From Cellulomonas marina (GTDB taxonomy: Bacteria > Actinomycetota > Actinomycetes > Actinomycetales > Cellulomonadaceae): 64,000 nt of DNA. The position numbers and the translations under genes are program-made. Positions 9,350-18,430 of the stretch are shown here, in pieces; the stretch's first letter is position 1; each line of letters begins with the position of its first letter. The notes beneath the pieces were generated by a model, which saw only the letters and a program-made list of their open reading frames with translations, made no database searches and was not told where the DNA came from. The DNA is taken from contig NZ_FOKA01000005.1 in NCBI RefSeq assembly GCF_900111925.1, positions 186,001 through 250,000 of the forward strand, in the 5' to 3' direction.

Positions 9350-9368
9350 CGGCGGGGACGGACCGCAG

Positions 9369-10208
9369 GTGTTCGGCCGCGAGAAGATCGAGCTGAAGAC
9401 GCCCGACGAGGTGCGCCTCATGCGTCGCGCCGGCCTCGTCGTCGCCGACGCGCTGGACGCGGTGCTGGCGCACGCCGCACCGGGCGTGACGACCGCCGAG
9501 CTGGACGCCGTCGCCGCCGAGGTCATCGCGGCGACGGGCGCGACGCCGTCGTTCCTCGGGTACCTCGACTACCCGGCGACGATCTGCGTGTCGGTCAACG
9601 ACGAGGTCGTGCACGGCATCCCCGGTCCGCGCGTGCTGGCCGAGGGCGACGTGCTCAGCGTCGACTGCGGGGCCGTCGTCGAGGGGTGGCACGGGGACGC
9701 CGCACGGACGCGGGTCGTCGGAACGGCCGACCCGGCCGACGCCGAGCTGGTGGCCACCGGGGAGGACGCGCTCTGGGCGGGCATCGCGGCGCTGGCCGGC
9801 GGTGAGCGGCTCGGCGCCGTCGGCGAGGCCGTCGAGACGGTCGTCGAGCTGGCCGCGACGGCCGGCCGCAACGGCGGGCAGCCCTACGGGATCGTCGAGG
9901 AGTACGTCGGGCACGGCATCGGGCGCGCCATGCACCAGCCGCCGGACGTGCTCAACTACCGGGCCCGTGACAAGGGGCCGCGCCTGCGCCCGGGCATGTG
10001 CCTGGCCATCGAGCCGATGCTCGTGCGGGGCGCCCGGTACACGCGGACGCTCGACGACGAGTGGACGGTCGTGACCGAGGACGGCTCCCGCGCGGTGCAC
10101 TGGGAGCACACGGTGGCGCTGCTGCCCGGCGGCGTGTGGGTGCTCACGGCCCGCGACGGGGGAGCGGACCGGCTCGCGGCGCTCGGCGTCCGGGTCGTCC
10201 CGCTCTGA
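9369..10208 (+). CDS. map: Methionine aminopeptidase, type I
   Basis: 279 residues. It removes the initiator Met from nascent proteins after deformylation. All five metal ligands can be placed: D99, D110, H182, E215 and E246, with the substrate His at 82. There is no N-terminal zinc finger, so it is the MAP Ia form. It starts at GTG, 19 bases after adk. The C-terminus is about 20 residues longer than minimal MAPs. A deformylase is encoded at 31982. Confidence 0.96.
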   Translation: MFGREKIELKTPDEVRLMRRAGLVVADALDAVLAHAAPGVTTAELDAVAAEVIAATGATPSFLGYLDYPATICVSVNDEVVHGIPGPRVLAEGDVLSVDCGAVVEGWHGDAARTRVVGTADPADAELVATGEDALWAGIAALAGGERLGAVGEAVETVVELAATAGRNGGQPYGIVEEYVGHGIGRAMHQPPDVLNYRARDKGPRLRPGMCLAIEPMLVRGARYTRTLDDEWTVVTEDGSRAVHWEHTVALLPGGVWVLTARDGGADRLAALGVRVVPL

Positions 10209-10266
10209 CGGTCCCGGCTCCGGGGCGGGTCCTGCCGACCCGTTTCGCGCTCGTGCCATCGTGCCG

Positions 10267-10272
10267 TACGAT
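10267..10272 (+). promoter_or_regulatory. Candidate -10 box for the infA-rpmJ operon
   Basis: TACGAT lies about 215 bases before infA in the 278-base gap after map. The -35 region (TTTCGC at 10243-10248, 18-base spacing) is a poor match. The same TACGAT hexamer is the -10 candidate before rplN. A long GC-rich leader would result; no clear fold was assigned to it. Confidence 0.4.
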
Positions 10273-10486
10273 GGTCCGTCGGGTGCGTGCGCCCTGCGTG
10301 CGTCCGGGAGGACGGTCGGCCCCGTGCCGGCGCCTCCCGCACGGGCCGGGCCCCGCCGTCCGGTCGTCGGGCCATGTCGGTCCGGCACCGGGTTGGGCAC
10401 CACCCTCCTCGGACCGTCCAGCCACCGCACCTGCGGGGGCCGTCGCGGTGCGCGGACCAGGAGTCGTCACAGAGTTAGCGGAGGAC

Positions 10487-10708
10487 ATGGCGAAGAAGGA
10501 CGGTGTCATCGAGATCGAGGGCGCTGTGGTCGAGGCACTGCCGAACGCGATGTTCCGCGTGGAGCTGGCCAACGGCCACAAGGTGCTCGCCCACATCTCG
10601 GGCAAGATGCGCCAGCACTACATCCGGATCCTCCCCGAGGACCGGGTCGTGGTCGAGCTGAGCCCGTACGACCTGTCCCGCGGGCGCATCGTCTACCGCT
10701 ACAAGTAA
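10487..10708 (+). CDS. infA: Translation initiation factor IF-1
   Basis: 73 residues, the standard length. The OB-fold protein starts [20 protein letters not shown] and has [18 protein letters not shown], matching IF-1 almost throughout. IF-1 occupies the 30S A site during initiation. A GCGGAGGAC Shine-Dalgarno site precedes the ATG. It opens the alpha-type operon here. Confidence 0.97.
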   Translation: MAKKDGVIEIEGAVVEALPNAMFRVELANGHKVLAHISGKMRQHYIRILPEDRVVVELSPYDLSRGRIVYRYK

Positions 10709-10776
10709 CCCACCACGACGAGAACGCCGTCTGCCCCGCCCTCGCGGGGCGTCACGGCGGCGAAGGACGAACCGCC

Positions 10777-10890
10777 ATGAAGGTCAAGCCCAGCGTCAAG
10801 AAGATCTGCGACAAGTGCAAGGTGATCCGTCGCCACGGCCGCGTCCAGGTCATCTGCGAGAACCTGCGGCACAAGCAGCGCCAGGGCTGA
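10777..10890 (+). CDS. rpmJ: 50S ribosomal protein L36, zinc-binding type
   Basis: 37 residues. The zinc ligands C11, C14, C27 and H32 are all present, so this is the C+ form. L36 stabilises the large-subunit rRNA late in assembly. Its place between infA and rpsM is normal. A zinc-free paralogue, often present in actinobacteria, is not in this window. Confidence 0.96.
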   Translation: MKVKPSVKKICDKCKVIRRHGRVQVICENLRHKQRQG

Positions 10891-11110
10891 TCCCCGGCGC
10901 CGCCCGACGGTCGCGGCCCTGACGGGGCACGCGCCGTCGTCGCAGCACGTCAGACCCGGCCCGCGAGGGCCGGCCAGCGCATCGCCTCACCGGTGCCGCC
11001 CCGCCTGCGCGCGGGTGCGCGCCGGTGCACCCCCGGTCGGAGGCCGGGGCCCGCGGACCGCGGGACGGCGGTGCGGAAGACCTCCGCGCAGTTCCAGGAG
11101 TTCCCTGCAC

Positions 11111-11491
11111 ATGGCACGTCTCATCGGCGTCGACCTCCCCCGCGAGAAGCGGCTCGAGATCGCGCTCACCTACATCTTCGGCGTCGGGCGCACGCGTGCG
11201 GCCGAGACGCTCGCGGCCACCGGGATCAGCGGCGACGTCCGCGTCAAGGACCTCGGCGAGGCCGAGCTGGTCGCGCTCCGCGACCACCTCGAGGGCAGCT
11301 ACAAGCTCGAGGGCGACCTGCGCCGCGAGGTCGCCGCCGACATCCGCCGCAAGGTGGAGATCGGCACCTACGAGGGCCTGCGGCACCGTCGCGGCCTGCC
11401 GGTGCGCGGTCAGCGCACCAAGACCAACGCGCGCACCCGCAAGGGCCCGAAGCGCACCGTCGCCGGCAAGAAGAAGGCCGGGCGCAAGTAG
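11111..11491 (+). CDS. rpsM: 30S ribosomal protein S13
   Basis: 126 residues with [26 protein letters not shown] and the C-terminal [20 protein letters not shown]13 sits at the top of the 30S head, contacts P-site tRNA and bridges to L5. The ATG at 11111 matches the family start; open reading upstream is not conserved. The 220-base gap after rpmJ holds small inverted repeats, such as CCGGCCC/GGGCCGG at 10956-10973. Confidence 0.96.
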   Translation: MARLIGVDLPREKRLEIALTYIFGVGRTRAAETLAATGISGDVRVKDLGEAELVALRDHLEGSYKLEGDLRREVAADIRRKVEIGTYEGLRHRRGLPVRGQRTKTNARTRKGPKRTVAGKKKAGRK

Positions 11492-11574
11492 CCCGCCCGC
11501 GCGGGTCCCCGACCCGCGTGCCGGCACGCGCGCGACGCGCGCCCTCGTCCAGCTGAGCCCGAAGAGAGAAGCGA

Positions 11575-11976
11575 ATGCCTCCCAAGTCCCGCACCGCCGT
11601 GCGCAAGCCGCGCCGCAAGGAGAAGAAGAACGTCTCCCACGGCCAGGCGCACATCAAGAGCACGTTCAACAACACGATCATCTCCATCACGGACCCGTCG
11701 GGTGCGGTGATCGCCTCCGCCTCGTCCGGCCAGGTCGGCTTCAAGGGCTCCCGCAAGAGCACCCCGTTCGCCGCCCAGCTGGCCGCGGAGGCCGCCGCGC
11801 GCCGTGCGCAGGAGCACGGCATGCGGAAGGTCGACGTCTTCGTCAAGGGTCCGGGCTCCGGCCGCGAGACCGCGATCCGCTCGCTGCAGGCCACCGGCCT
11901 CGAGGTGGGCTCGATCCAGGACGTCACGCCCCAGGCGCACAACGGCTGCCGCCCGCCGAAGCGCCGCCGCGTCTGA
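11575..11976 (+). CDS. rpsK: 30S ribosomal protein S11
   Basis: 133 residues. The segments [18 protein letters not shown] and [16 protein letters not shown] and the ending CRPPKRRRV are diagnostic. S11 lines the platform near the anti-Shine-Dalgarno helix. The start has a GAAGAGAGAAG Shine-Dalgarno stretch. A small hairpin (11500-11518) lies in the gap after rpsM. rpsD, which often follows rpsK, is absent here. Confidence 0.96.
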   Translation: MPPKSRTAVRKPRRKEKKNVSHGQAHIKSTFNNTIISITDPSGAVIASASSGQVGFKGSRKSTPFAAQLAAEAAARRAQEHGMRKVDVFVKGPGSGRETAIRSLQATGLEVGSIQDVTPQAHNGCRPPKRRRV

Positions 11977-11990
11977 CGCACCGACCACGG

Positions 11991-12069
11991 CACCGCGTCC
12001 GGTGCGCGGGCCCCATCAGGGGTCCGTGCACCGGCGCGGTGCCACCTGCTGTCCACCGGCCCGGTGGAC
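11991..12069 (+). promoter_or_regulatory. Hairpin-rich leader before rpoA
   Basis: A 51-base hairpin pairs 11991-11997 with 12035-12041, 11999-12005 with 12028-12034, and CCCC with GGGG at 12011-12022. A second stem pairs 12051-12059 with 12061-12069. Neither is followed by a T run. They lie 70-150 bases before rpoA, where E. coli S4 regulates its alpha operon, but rpsD is missing here. They could attenuate transcription or set the ratio of S11 to RNA polymerase alpha. Confidence 0.45.
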
Positions 12070-12138
12070 CGAGACCGGGCCGGCCCCGTGGTACTGCGCG
12101 GCGTCATATGGCGGACGCCCGCTGAGAGGATCTCCACC

Positions 12139-13152
12139 GTGCTGATCGCACAGCGCCCCACCCTGACCGAAGAGGTCATCTCGGAGCACCGCTCGCGGTT
12201 CTCCATCGAGCCGCTGGAGCCGGGCTTCGGCTACACGCTCGGCAACTCGCTGCGCCGGACCCTGCTGTCGTCCATCCCGGGCGCGGCGGTGACGTCGATC
12301 CGGATCGACGGCGTGCTCCACGAGTTCTCGACGATCCCCGGGGTCACCGAGGACGTCACCGAGATCATCCTCAACATCAAGAACCTGGTCGTCTCCTCCG
12401 AGAACGACGAGCCCGTCGTCATGTACCTGCGCAAGCAGGGCGCCGGCAAGGTCACCGCGGCCGACATCGTGCCGCCCGCGGGCGTCGAGGTGCACAACCA
12501 CGACCTGCACCTGGCCACCCTCGGCGACAAGGGCAAGCTCGAGATCGAGCTGACGGTCGAGCGCGGCCGTGGCTACGTGTCCGCCAACCAGAACAAGTCG
12601 TTCGACGCCGAGATCGGCCGCATCCCGGTCGACTCCATCTACTCGCCGGTCCTCAAGGTGACCTACAAGGTCGAGGCCACGCGTGTCGAGCAGCGCACCG
12701 ACTTCGACAAGCTCGTCGTCGACGTGGAGACCAAGCCGGCCATCACGCCGCGCGACGCCCTCGCCTCCGCCGGCAAGACGCTCGTCGAGCTGTTCGGCCT
12801 GGCGCGCGAGCTCAACGTCGAGGCCGAGGGCATCGAGATCGGCCCGTCGCCGACGGACGCGGCCCTGGCCGCGGACCTGGCGCTGCCGATCGAGGACCTG
12901 ACGCTGACCATCCGGTCCTACAACTGCCTCAAGCGCGAGGGCATCCACACCGTGGGTGAGCTGGTGGCCCGGTCCGAGGCCGACCTGCTGGACATCCGCA
13001 ACTTCGGTGCGAAGTCGATCACCGAGGTCAAGGAGAAGCTCGGCGAGCTCGGTCTCTCGCTCAAGGACAGCCCGCTCGACTTCGACCCCACCGCGGCCGC
13101 CGCGTACTACGGCGACGACGAGGTGGACTTCACCGAGGACGAGCAGTACTGA
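12139..13152 (+). CDS. rpoA: RNA polymerase alpha subunit
   Basis: 337 residues. The N-terminal assembly domain (about 1-230) has [24 protein letters not shown] and the dimer interface. The C-terminal domain (about 255-320) has [20 protein letters not shown] and [13 protein letters not shown], which bind UP elements and activators. An acidic tail ends the protein. The GTG start was chosen because [13 protein letters not shown] is the actinobacterial N-terminus and GAGAGGA lies just upstream. Confidence 0.97.
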   Translation: MLIAQRPTLTEEVISEHRSRFSIEPLEPGFGYTLGNSLRRTLLSSIPGAAVTSIRIDGVLHEFSTIPGVTEDVTEIILNIKNLVVSSENDEPVVMYLRKQGAGKVTAADIVPPAGVEVHNHDLHLATLGDKGKLEIELTVERGRGYVSANQNKSFDAEIGRIPVDSIYSPVLKVTYKVEATRVEQRTDFDKLVVDVETKPAITPRDALASAGKTLVELFGLARELNVEAEGIEIGPSPTDAALAADLALPIEDLTLTIRSYNCLKREGIHTVGELVARSEADLLDIRNFGAKSITEVKEKLGELGLSLKDSPLDFDPTAAAAYYGDDEVDFTEDEQY

Positions 13153-13238
13153 CCACCGGGGACCGCGACCGGGGCTGAGCCTGCCGCTCGGTCCCGGGGC
13201 GCGGGACGCAGAACACCAGAACCCAAGGAGCAACGACC

Positions 13239-13847
13239 ATGCCTCAGCCCACCAAGGGCGCCCGCCTCGGTGGCGGACCGGCCCACGAGCGGCTGATCCT
13301 CGCGAACCTCGCGACCCAGCTCTTCGCCCACCGCCGCATCACGACCACCGAGACGAAGGCCAAGCGCGTGCGTCCGCTGGCCGAGCGCCTCATCACGTTC
13401 GCCAAGCGCGGCGACCTGCACGCGCGTCGCCGCGTCATGACGGTCGTGCGGGACAAGGGCGTCGTGCACGAGCTCTTCACCGAGATCGCGCCGGCGGTCG
13501 CCGAGCGCCAGGGCGGCTACACGCGCATCACGAAGATCGGCCCGCGCAAGGGCGACAACGCCCCCATGGCGGTCATCGAGCTCGTGCTGGAGCCGCTGTC
13601 GGCCAAGCAGGGCGTCGTCCGCGAGGCGACCCGTGCCGCCGCCAAGGCCGCGCCCGCCGCCGCCCCGGCCGCCGAGCCGGCGGACGCCCCCGTCGAGGAG
13701 GTCGTGACGGACGACGCTGCGACCGCGGACTCCGGCGCGACGGCGGACGACGCGACGGCGGCCCCCGCGGAGGCGACGGAGACCGAGCTGGCGGCCGCCG
13801 AGGACGCGGCGCAGCCGGCCGACGACGCGGGCACGACGAAGGCCTGA
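13239..13847 (+). CDS. rplQ: 50S ribosomal protein L17 with long acidic tail
   Basis: 202 residues. The first 116 or so are a normal L17 ([30 protein letters not shown], ending in the ELVLEPL region). The remaining 86 are an Ala/Asp/Glu/Thr-rich tail with few basic residues, unusual for an rRNA-binding protein though tails on L17 do occur in actinobacteria. It is the last gene of the ribosomal block and has a GGAG Shine-Dalgarno site. Confidence 0.96.
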   Translation: MPQPTKGARLGGGPAHERLILANLATQLFAHRRITTTETKAKRVRPLAERLITFAKRGDLHARRRVMTVVRDKGVVHELFTEIAPAVAERQGGYTRITKIGPRKGDNAPMAVIELVLEPLSAKQGVVREATRAAAKAAPAAAPAAEPADAPVEEVVTDDAATADSGATADDATAAPAEATETELAAAEDAAQPADDAGTTKA

Positions 13848-13867
13848 CCGAGACCGGTCGGACCACT

Positions 13868-13903
13868 ACGCAGGGCCCGGGGCGCACGCCCCGGGCCCTG
13901 CGT
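13868..13903 (+). terminator. Terminator of the rpoA-rplQ operon
   Basis: A perfect 16-base inverted repeat (13868-13883 with 13888-13903) has a 4-base loop and starts 20 bases after rplQ. The stem is almost entirely G/C and lacks a T run. It marks the end of the ribosomal block. Confidence 0.8.
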
Positions 13904-14006
13904 GCGTCCGGGGCGCGGACCCGGTCGGGTGACCGCCGTCGGCCGACGGGTGAGGCGGGTGCCGGGGGATGGCGCCGGTCGCGACCGTCCGCCTACGGTC
14001 CCTGAC

Positions 14007-14756
14007 GTGTCCCGACGACGCGACGCGCTGCGCAACCGCGAGCTCCTCCTCCTCGCCGCCGAGGAGGAGTTCCGCGCCCACGGGACGGGTGTCGCCCTCG
14101 GTCGGGTCGCCGACCGCGCGGGGGTGGGCCGCGGCACCCTGTACCGCCACTTCCCCGACCGGCAGGCGCTCGTGCGCGCCGTCTACGACCGCCGGCTCGA
14201 CGAGGTCGCCGTCATCGTGCAGGCGGCCGCCGCGGGTGAGGACGAGGCTGCCGACGGCGCTGCCGACGGCGCTGCCGACGGCGCTGCCGACGGCGCTGCC
14301 GACGGCGCGGGGGGCGGCGCTGGGGGCGGTGCGCGGGACGAGCCGGGGGACGTGGCGGCGGCGACCGCCGCCCTGTCCCGCGAGGACGGGACCGCCGCGC
14401 CGCGCGCGCTGCCGCCGGGGACCTGGGGGGCGCGCCTCGAGGCGGCGGTGACGGCCCTGACGGGGTTCCAGCAGGACCTGCCGGGGCTCCTGACGGTGAT
14501 CCGCGCGACGCCGGAGGGGCTCGTGCAGCTCGCCGAGGTGGGTGAGCGCACGCTGGACCTGCTGTCCGAGCCCCTGCGGCGCGCCCAGGAGGAGGGCACG
14601 GTGGCCGCCGACGTCACGCGGGAGGACCTGCTCACGCTGTTCCTCATGGTCGTGGCCCTCGTCGAGAGCCTGCCGGCCGCCGCGGTGCCCGCGGCGGTGG
14701 ACCGCGCGCGGACGGTGTACCTGCGCGGCATCCGGACCCCGGGCACGGCATCCTGA
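14007..14756 (+). CDS. TetR family transcriptional regulator
   Basis: 249 residues. The TetR DNA-binding domain is at about residues 10-55, with the helix-turn-helix VALGRVADRAGVGRGTLYRHFPDR. The start is GTG at 14007 because TACGGT, a -10 box, lies at 13994-13999 and would give a leaderless mRNA; longer frames begin inside the rplQ terminator. The linker after the HTH has a tandem 12-base DNA repeat (residues 81-100, Ala-Asp-Gly-Ala). The C-terminal ligand domain is not diagnostic. A hydrolase gene follows four bases later and is its likely partner or target. Confidence 0.85.
   Translation: MSRRRDALRNRELLLLAAEEEFRAHGTGVALGRVADRAGVGRGTLYRHFPDRQALVRAVYDRRLDEVAVIVQAAAAGEDEAADGAADGAADGAADGAADGAGGGAGGGARDEPGDVAAATAALSREDGTAAPRALPPGTWGARLEAAVTALTGFQQDLPGLLTVIRATPEGLVQLAEVGERTLDLLSEPLRRAQEEGTVAADVTREDLLTLFLMVVALVESLPAAAVPAAVDRARTVYLRGIRTPGTAS
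14247..14306 (+). repeat. Five tandem 12-base repeats within the TetR gene
   Basis: Five perfect copies of GCTGCCGACGGC run in frame and code for repeated Ala-Ala-Asp-Gly. The unit is a multiple of three, so copy-number change would keep the reading frame and lengthen or shorten the linker after the DNA-binding domain. Confidence 0.95.
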
Positions 14757-14760
14757 GCGT

Positions 14761-15642
14761 GTGAGCACGACGGGCGCGACGAGCCCCACGACGGGCCCGG
14801 CGTCGGGCCCCACGACAGGCCCGGCGTCGGCTGCGGCGGCCCCGGCGACGGCCGGGCAGGGGACGCCGGCGCCGGTGCCGCCCGGCGTGCTGCCCGTCGT
14901 GCTGCTGCACGGCATGCGCACGAGCGGGACGATGTGGCGGGCCCAGCGCGAGGCGCTGGAGCGGCTCGGCATCCCCGTCGCCGCACCCGACCTGCCGGGC
15001 CACGGCACCCGGCTGCACGAGCGCTTCACGCTCGAGAACGCCTTCCGCGCCGTCGACGAGGCCGTGGCCGGGCTGGGGCGGCCGGTGCTCCTCGTCGGGC
15101 TGTCGCTCGGCGGGTACGTGGGCGCGGCGTGGGCGGCGCGTCGACCGGGGGCGGTGGCGGGGCTGGTCGCCGCGTCGTGCAGCACGCGTCCGTTGCGGCC
15201 CGTGGTCGGCGGCTGGACGGTGGCGGCCCACGGCTTCGCGCGGCTGCCGGACCGCGGGGCGGGCATCAACCAGTGGCTCGTCGACCGCACGCTGCCGGCG
15301 TCCGCCGCCGTCGACGTAGGTGCGGGCGGGTTCGCGCTCGACGTCGTCGCCGACGCCCTGCGGGCGGTCGGCACCCTGCGGCCGCTGGAGGACCTGGCGG
15401 CCCTGGAGGTGCCCGTGTGGCTCGTCAACGGCCGCTTCGACCACTTCCGCGGGGAGGAGCGCCGCTTCCTCGCGGCGTGCCGGGACGGGCGGCTCGTCGT
15501 CGTGCCGGGCTCGACGCACCTCGTGAGCCTCGTGCGGCCCGTCGCGTTCACCCGGGCCGTGCTCGACGCCCACGCGGAGGTCGCCGCGACCCTGGCGGCC
15601 CGGTCGGCAAACGGACCCGCACAGCCCGCCCGCGGGGCGTGA
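14761..15642 (+). CDS. Alpha/beta-fold hydrolase
   Basis: 293 residues from GTG. The fold shows in VVLLHGMRTSGTMW (oxyanion loop), APDLPGHG, the nucleophile elbow GLSLGG, and a C-terminal GSTHL with the probable catalytic His; the acid may be the Asp in NGRFDHF. The first 40 residues are a Thr/Gly/Ala/Pro-rich low-complexity tail. It starts four bases after the TetR stop, so the two form an operon. The substrate cannot be told from sequence. Confidence 0.8.
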   Translation: MSTTGATSPTTGPASGPTTGPASAAAAPATAGQGTPAPVPPGVLPVVLLHGMRTSGTMWRAQREALERLGIPVAAPDLPGHGTRLHERFTLENAFRAVDEAVAGLGRPVLLVGLSLGGYVGAAWAARRPGAVAGLVAASCSTRPLRPVVGGWTVAAHGFARLPDRGAGINQWLVDRTLPASAAVDVGAGGFALDVVADALRAVGTLRPLEDLAALEVPVWLVNGRFDHFRGEERRFLAACRDGRLVVVPGSTHLVSLVRPVAFTRAVLDAHAEVAATLAARSANGPAQPARGA

Positions 15643-15646
15643 GGCC

Positions 15647-15666
15647 GGCCCGGACAGCTCCGGGCC
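15647..15666. terminator. Bidirectional terminator between convergent genes
   Basis: GGCCCGGA (15647-15654) and TCCGGGCC (15659-15666) form an 8-base stem with a 4-base loop. It sits exactly between the stops of the alpha/beta hydrolase (+) and the ROK kinase (-), so it can serve both strands. Confidence 0.6.
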
Positions 15667-15673
15667 CGCCCCC

Positions 15674-16453
15674 TCAAGCGCCCAGGGACCAGGCGCGCAC
15701 ACCCCCGACGATCCCCGCCTGGTTGGGCACGATGACGACGTCGTCGCCGAGCCGGTCGAGCACCACGGGGGTGATCTGGCGGGCGTTGCCGCCGCCGAGG
15801 TAGAGGCGGTCCCACCAGAAGACGGGTCGCAGCCCGTCCACGACCCGCCGCACGCGCCGCGACCACAGCCCGTCGCCGAGCCGGGCCCGCTCGGTCTGCC
15901 CGATGTAGGAGTCGTAGGTCGAGGCGAACCGCAGCGGGGCGTGGGACAGCTCGAGGTGCGGGGCGAGCCGCCCGCCGTCGAACATCGCCGAGCCGAGCCC
16001 GGTGCCCAGCGTGAGGACCAGCTCCGTGCCGGTCCCGGAGACGACGCCCGCCCCGTGCACCTCGGCGTCGTTGAGCACCAGCGCCGGCACCCCGAGCCGC
16101 GCCTCGACGGCGGCGCGCATGTCGAACCCCGCCCAGCGGGCGACGAGGTCGGAGTCGACCGCCGTGCGGGGCCCGGACCGCGTGACGTAGTGCGGCGTGG
16201 CGACGACGACGCCGTGCCGGATCATGCCCGGCATGCCGACGGTCACCCGGTCGGCGGGCGGGAGGCCGGCGGCGATGTCGGCGATGGTGCCGACCAGGCG
16301 CTCGGGCGGCAGCGGGTAGGGCGTGGGGACGCGTACCGGCGCGGCGTGCAGGGTGCCGGCCTCGTCGAGCACGGAGGCCTTGATCCCGCCGCCGCCGCAG
16401 TCGACGGCGAGCGTGAACGGTGACAGCGCGGAGGGCGACGGCGCGGAGGGCAC
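15674..16453 (-). CDS. ROK family kinase, polyphosphate glucokinase-like
   Basis: 259 residues. The phosphate-1 motif LAVDCGGGGIKASVLD, the VGMPG segment, LNDAEVHGAG and LGTGLGSA belong to the ROK/ASKHA fold. Overall it resembles actinobacterial polyphosphate/ATP glucokinases, although the loop reads GGGGIK where PPGKs usually have GGSGIKG. It probably phosphorylates glucose or a related sugar. On the - strand, TAGCGT (16465-16460) stands six bases before the GTG, so the mRNA is likely leaderless. It is transcribed alone. Confidence 0.75.
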   Translation of the reverse strand: MPSAPSPSALSPFTLAVDCGGGGIKASVLDEAGTLHAAPVRVPTPYPLPPERLVGTIADIAAGLPPADRVTVGMPGMIRHGVVVATPHYVTRSGPRTAVDSDLVARWAGFDMRAAVEARLGVPALVLNDAEVHGAGVVSGTGTELVLTLGTGLGSAMFDGGRLAPHLELSHAPLRFASTYDSYIGQTERARLGDGLWSRRVRRVVDGLRPVFWWDRLYLGGGNARQITPVVLDRLGDDVVIVPNQAGIVGGVRAWSLGA

Positions 16454-16478
16454 CGCGACACGCTAGCGGCGGCCGGCG

Positions 16479-17420
16479 TCAGGCCGCGTGGCGACCGCTG
16501 CGGCGCACCGGCAGGGCGAGGACGGCCCGCCGCAGGGCGCTGTCGTCGCCGAGCCCGTCGACGAGCGGCTGGTGCGTCACGCGCTCGAGCGTCCCGTCGG
16601 GGGAGCGGTAGTAGACGGCGGGGCTGACCGGGCCGGCGCCCGACGCCGCCGCGGCGCCCGCCAGGGTGAGCATGAGGCGCAGGGCGCCGACGACCGTGCC
16701 GGCGTCCTCGAGCGGGTGCACGGCCAGCAGGTGCCGGTTGGGCACGACGACGAGCATGCCGTGCTCGGGCCGCTCGCGGCCGAGGGCGTCAGCGACGAGC
16801 GCGTCGAGCACGAGCAGGCGCGAGGCGCCGAAGACGTCGTCGGCGACGAAGACCTCGACGGCGCCGCCGCCCTCGGCGGTCAGGGTGCGGTGCCGGGGCG
16901 CGGGCAGCGCGCGCAGGGCGGCCAGCGCCGCCGGGGCCACGGCGGTCCAGCCGCCGTGCGGTCGCAGGTCCACGGGGCCGTGCACGTGCTCGGGGAGGTC
17001 GAGGCAGACGACGGCCCGCAGGCCCGGGGCCAGCAGGGGACCGAGGTGCTCGGCGCCCCCGCCGTCCCGCACGTCGGTCGCGTCGTCGGCGACCACCCGC
17101 GCGACCGCGCGCGCGAGCACGTCCGGCGTGGCCAACGGCACCGGGGTGGCGCGCACGCGGGCGAGCGTCCGGGCGTGGGCCCGCACCCGCGAGCCCCACG
17201 TGAGCCGCGGGTGCCGGCTGAGGGCGTCGGCGAGGGTGCCGACGCCGAAGGTCGTGCCGTCGGTCGTCTCGAGGCGGTCGCCCAGGTGGACGACGTCGTC
17301 GACGCCGGCGTGGGCGAGCTCGGCCGCCAGGCGGTCGCGGAGCCAGGCCTCGTCGGGCCGGCGAGCACTGCCGAGCCAGGCGGGGCGACGCTGCCCGGCG
17401 GGACGGGAGGAGTGGCGCAT
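16479..17420 (-). CDS. Conserved hypothetical protein
   Basis: 313 residues, not recognised. There is no signal peptide or membrane segment. It is rich in Ala, Leu, Arg and Val, with two mixed alpha/beta halves; the C-terminal segment GMLVVVPNRHLLAVHPLEDA and the following VYYRSPDG look like an enzyme or sensor core, but no motif can be named. The ATG was chosen because TAGCGT (17433-17428 on the - strand) lies seven bases upstream, giving a leaderless start. It follows the sulfur operon but has its own promoter. Confidence 0.7.
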   Translation of the reverse strand: MRHSSRPAGQRRPAWLGSARRPDEAWLRDRLAAELAHAGVDDVVHLGDRLETTDGTTFGVGTLADALSRHPRLTWGSRVRAHARTLARVRATPVPLATPDVLARAVARVVADDATDVRDGGGAEHLGPLLAPGLRAVVCLDLPEHVHGPVDLRPHGGWTAVAPAALAALRALPAPRHRTLTAEGGGAVEVFVADDVFGASRLLVLDALVADALGRERPEHGMLVVVPNRHLLAVHPLEDAGTVVGALRLMLTLAGAAAASGAGPVSPAVYYRSPDGTLERVTHQPLVDGLGDDSALRRAVLALPVRRSGRHAA

Positions 17421-17512
17421 ACCGGACACGCTAGGCACGCCCCGTCGCCGACGGGCACCCCCGGGGGCGGAGTTCACCCGCGCGGCGGCGCCTCGTCGCC
17501 CGGCCGTGCAGG

Positions 17513-18430
17513 TCAGCCCTTCGTGCCCGTCAGGCCGCGCTGGTGCAGCACGCGCCGCTCGAGCGGGGAGAAGACGAGCAGGTCGACCGCGACGCCGACG
17601 AGGAGGATGAGCAGGATGCCGACGAAGACGCCGTCCATCTGGTGCAGCTGCCGTGCCTGGTCGAGGTACTGCCCGAGGCCGATCCCGAGCTGGGGGGAGG
17701 CGGCGATGAGCTCGGCGGCCATGAGGGAGCGCCAGGAGAAGGCCCAGCCCTGCTTGAGCCCGGCGAGGTAGCCGGGCAGGGCGGCGGGCAGGAGCACGTG
17801 GCGCACGCGGTCGGGTGCGGACAGCCCCAGCACGCGCCCGACCTTGTCGAACAGCGGCGGTACCTGGTCCAGGCCCGAGAGCAGCCCGTTGATGACCGAG
17901 GGGACGGCGCCGAGCAGGATGACGGCGTAGATGGCGTCGTCCGTGAGCCCGAACCAGATGATGGCGGCCGGGACCCATGCGACGGAGGGCAGCGACTGCA
18001 GCCCCGAGATGAGGGGCCCGAAGCCGGCCCGCAGCAGCCGGCTGCGCGACAGGACGATCCCCAGCACGGTCCCGACGAGCACGGCGACGACGAAGCCGAG
18101 CACGCCGCGCGAGACGCTCGTCCAGAGGATGTCCCACACCCGGCCGGTGGTGACGAGCTCCGCGACGGTGCCGGCGACCTCCGTGGGTGCGGGCAGGATG
18201 TAGCGCGGCTTGAGCTCCAGGGACACGGCGACCTGCCACACCGCCAGCAGGCCCAGCAGCACGACGACCGGGGGGAGGAGCGAGCGGGCCGTCGCGCGGG
18301 CTCCGGGGGCGCGCGGTGCGGCCGTCTCCAGGGCGTCGAGCCCCGCCTCGAGCGCGCGCGTGCCGGTGCGGTCCCCCGTGTGGTCCTCCGTGCGGTCCCC
18401 GGAGGACCGCACCTGTGCCTCAGCGGCCAT
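17513..18430 (-). CDS. ABC transporter permease, sulfonate/nitrate/taurine type
   Basis: 305 residues with about six membrane segments from residue 50 on. The cytoplasmic EAA loop is visible around LGLSAPDRVRHVLLPAALP. It belongs to the SsuC/TauC/NrtB family. The gene overlaps the end of the ATPase gene by 11 bases and is the last of the three-gene transporter set, itself downstream of cysN. The context suggests uptake of sulfate or an organosulfur compound. No desulfonating monooxygenase (SsuD or TauD) is nearby, so the substrate stays open. Confidence 0.85.
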   Translation of the reverse strand: MAAEAQVRSSGDRTEDHTGDRTGTRALEAGLDALETAAPRAPGARATARSLLPPVVVLLGLLAVWQVAVSLELKPRYILPAPTEVAGTVAELVTTGRVWDILWTSVSRGVLGFVVAVLVGTVLGIVLSRSRLLRAGFGPLISGLQSLPSVAWVPAAIIWFGLTDDAIYAVILLGAVPSVINGLLSGLDQVPPLFDKVGRVLGLSAPDRVRHVLLPAALPGYLAGLKQGWAFSWRSLMAAELIAASPQLGIGLGQYLDQARQLHQMDGVFVGILLILLVGVAVDLLVFSPLERRVLHQRGLTGTKG

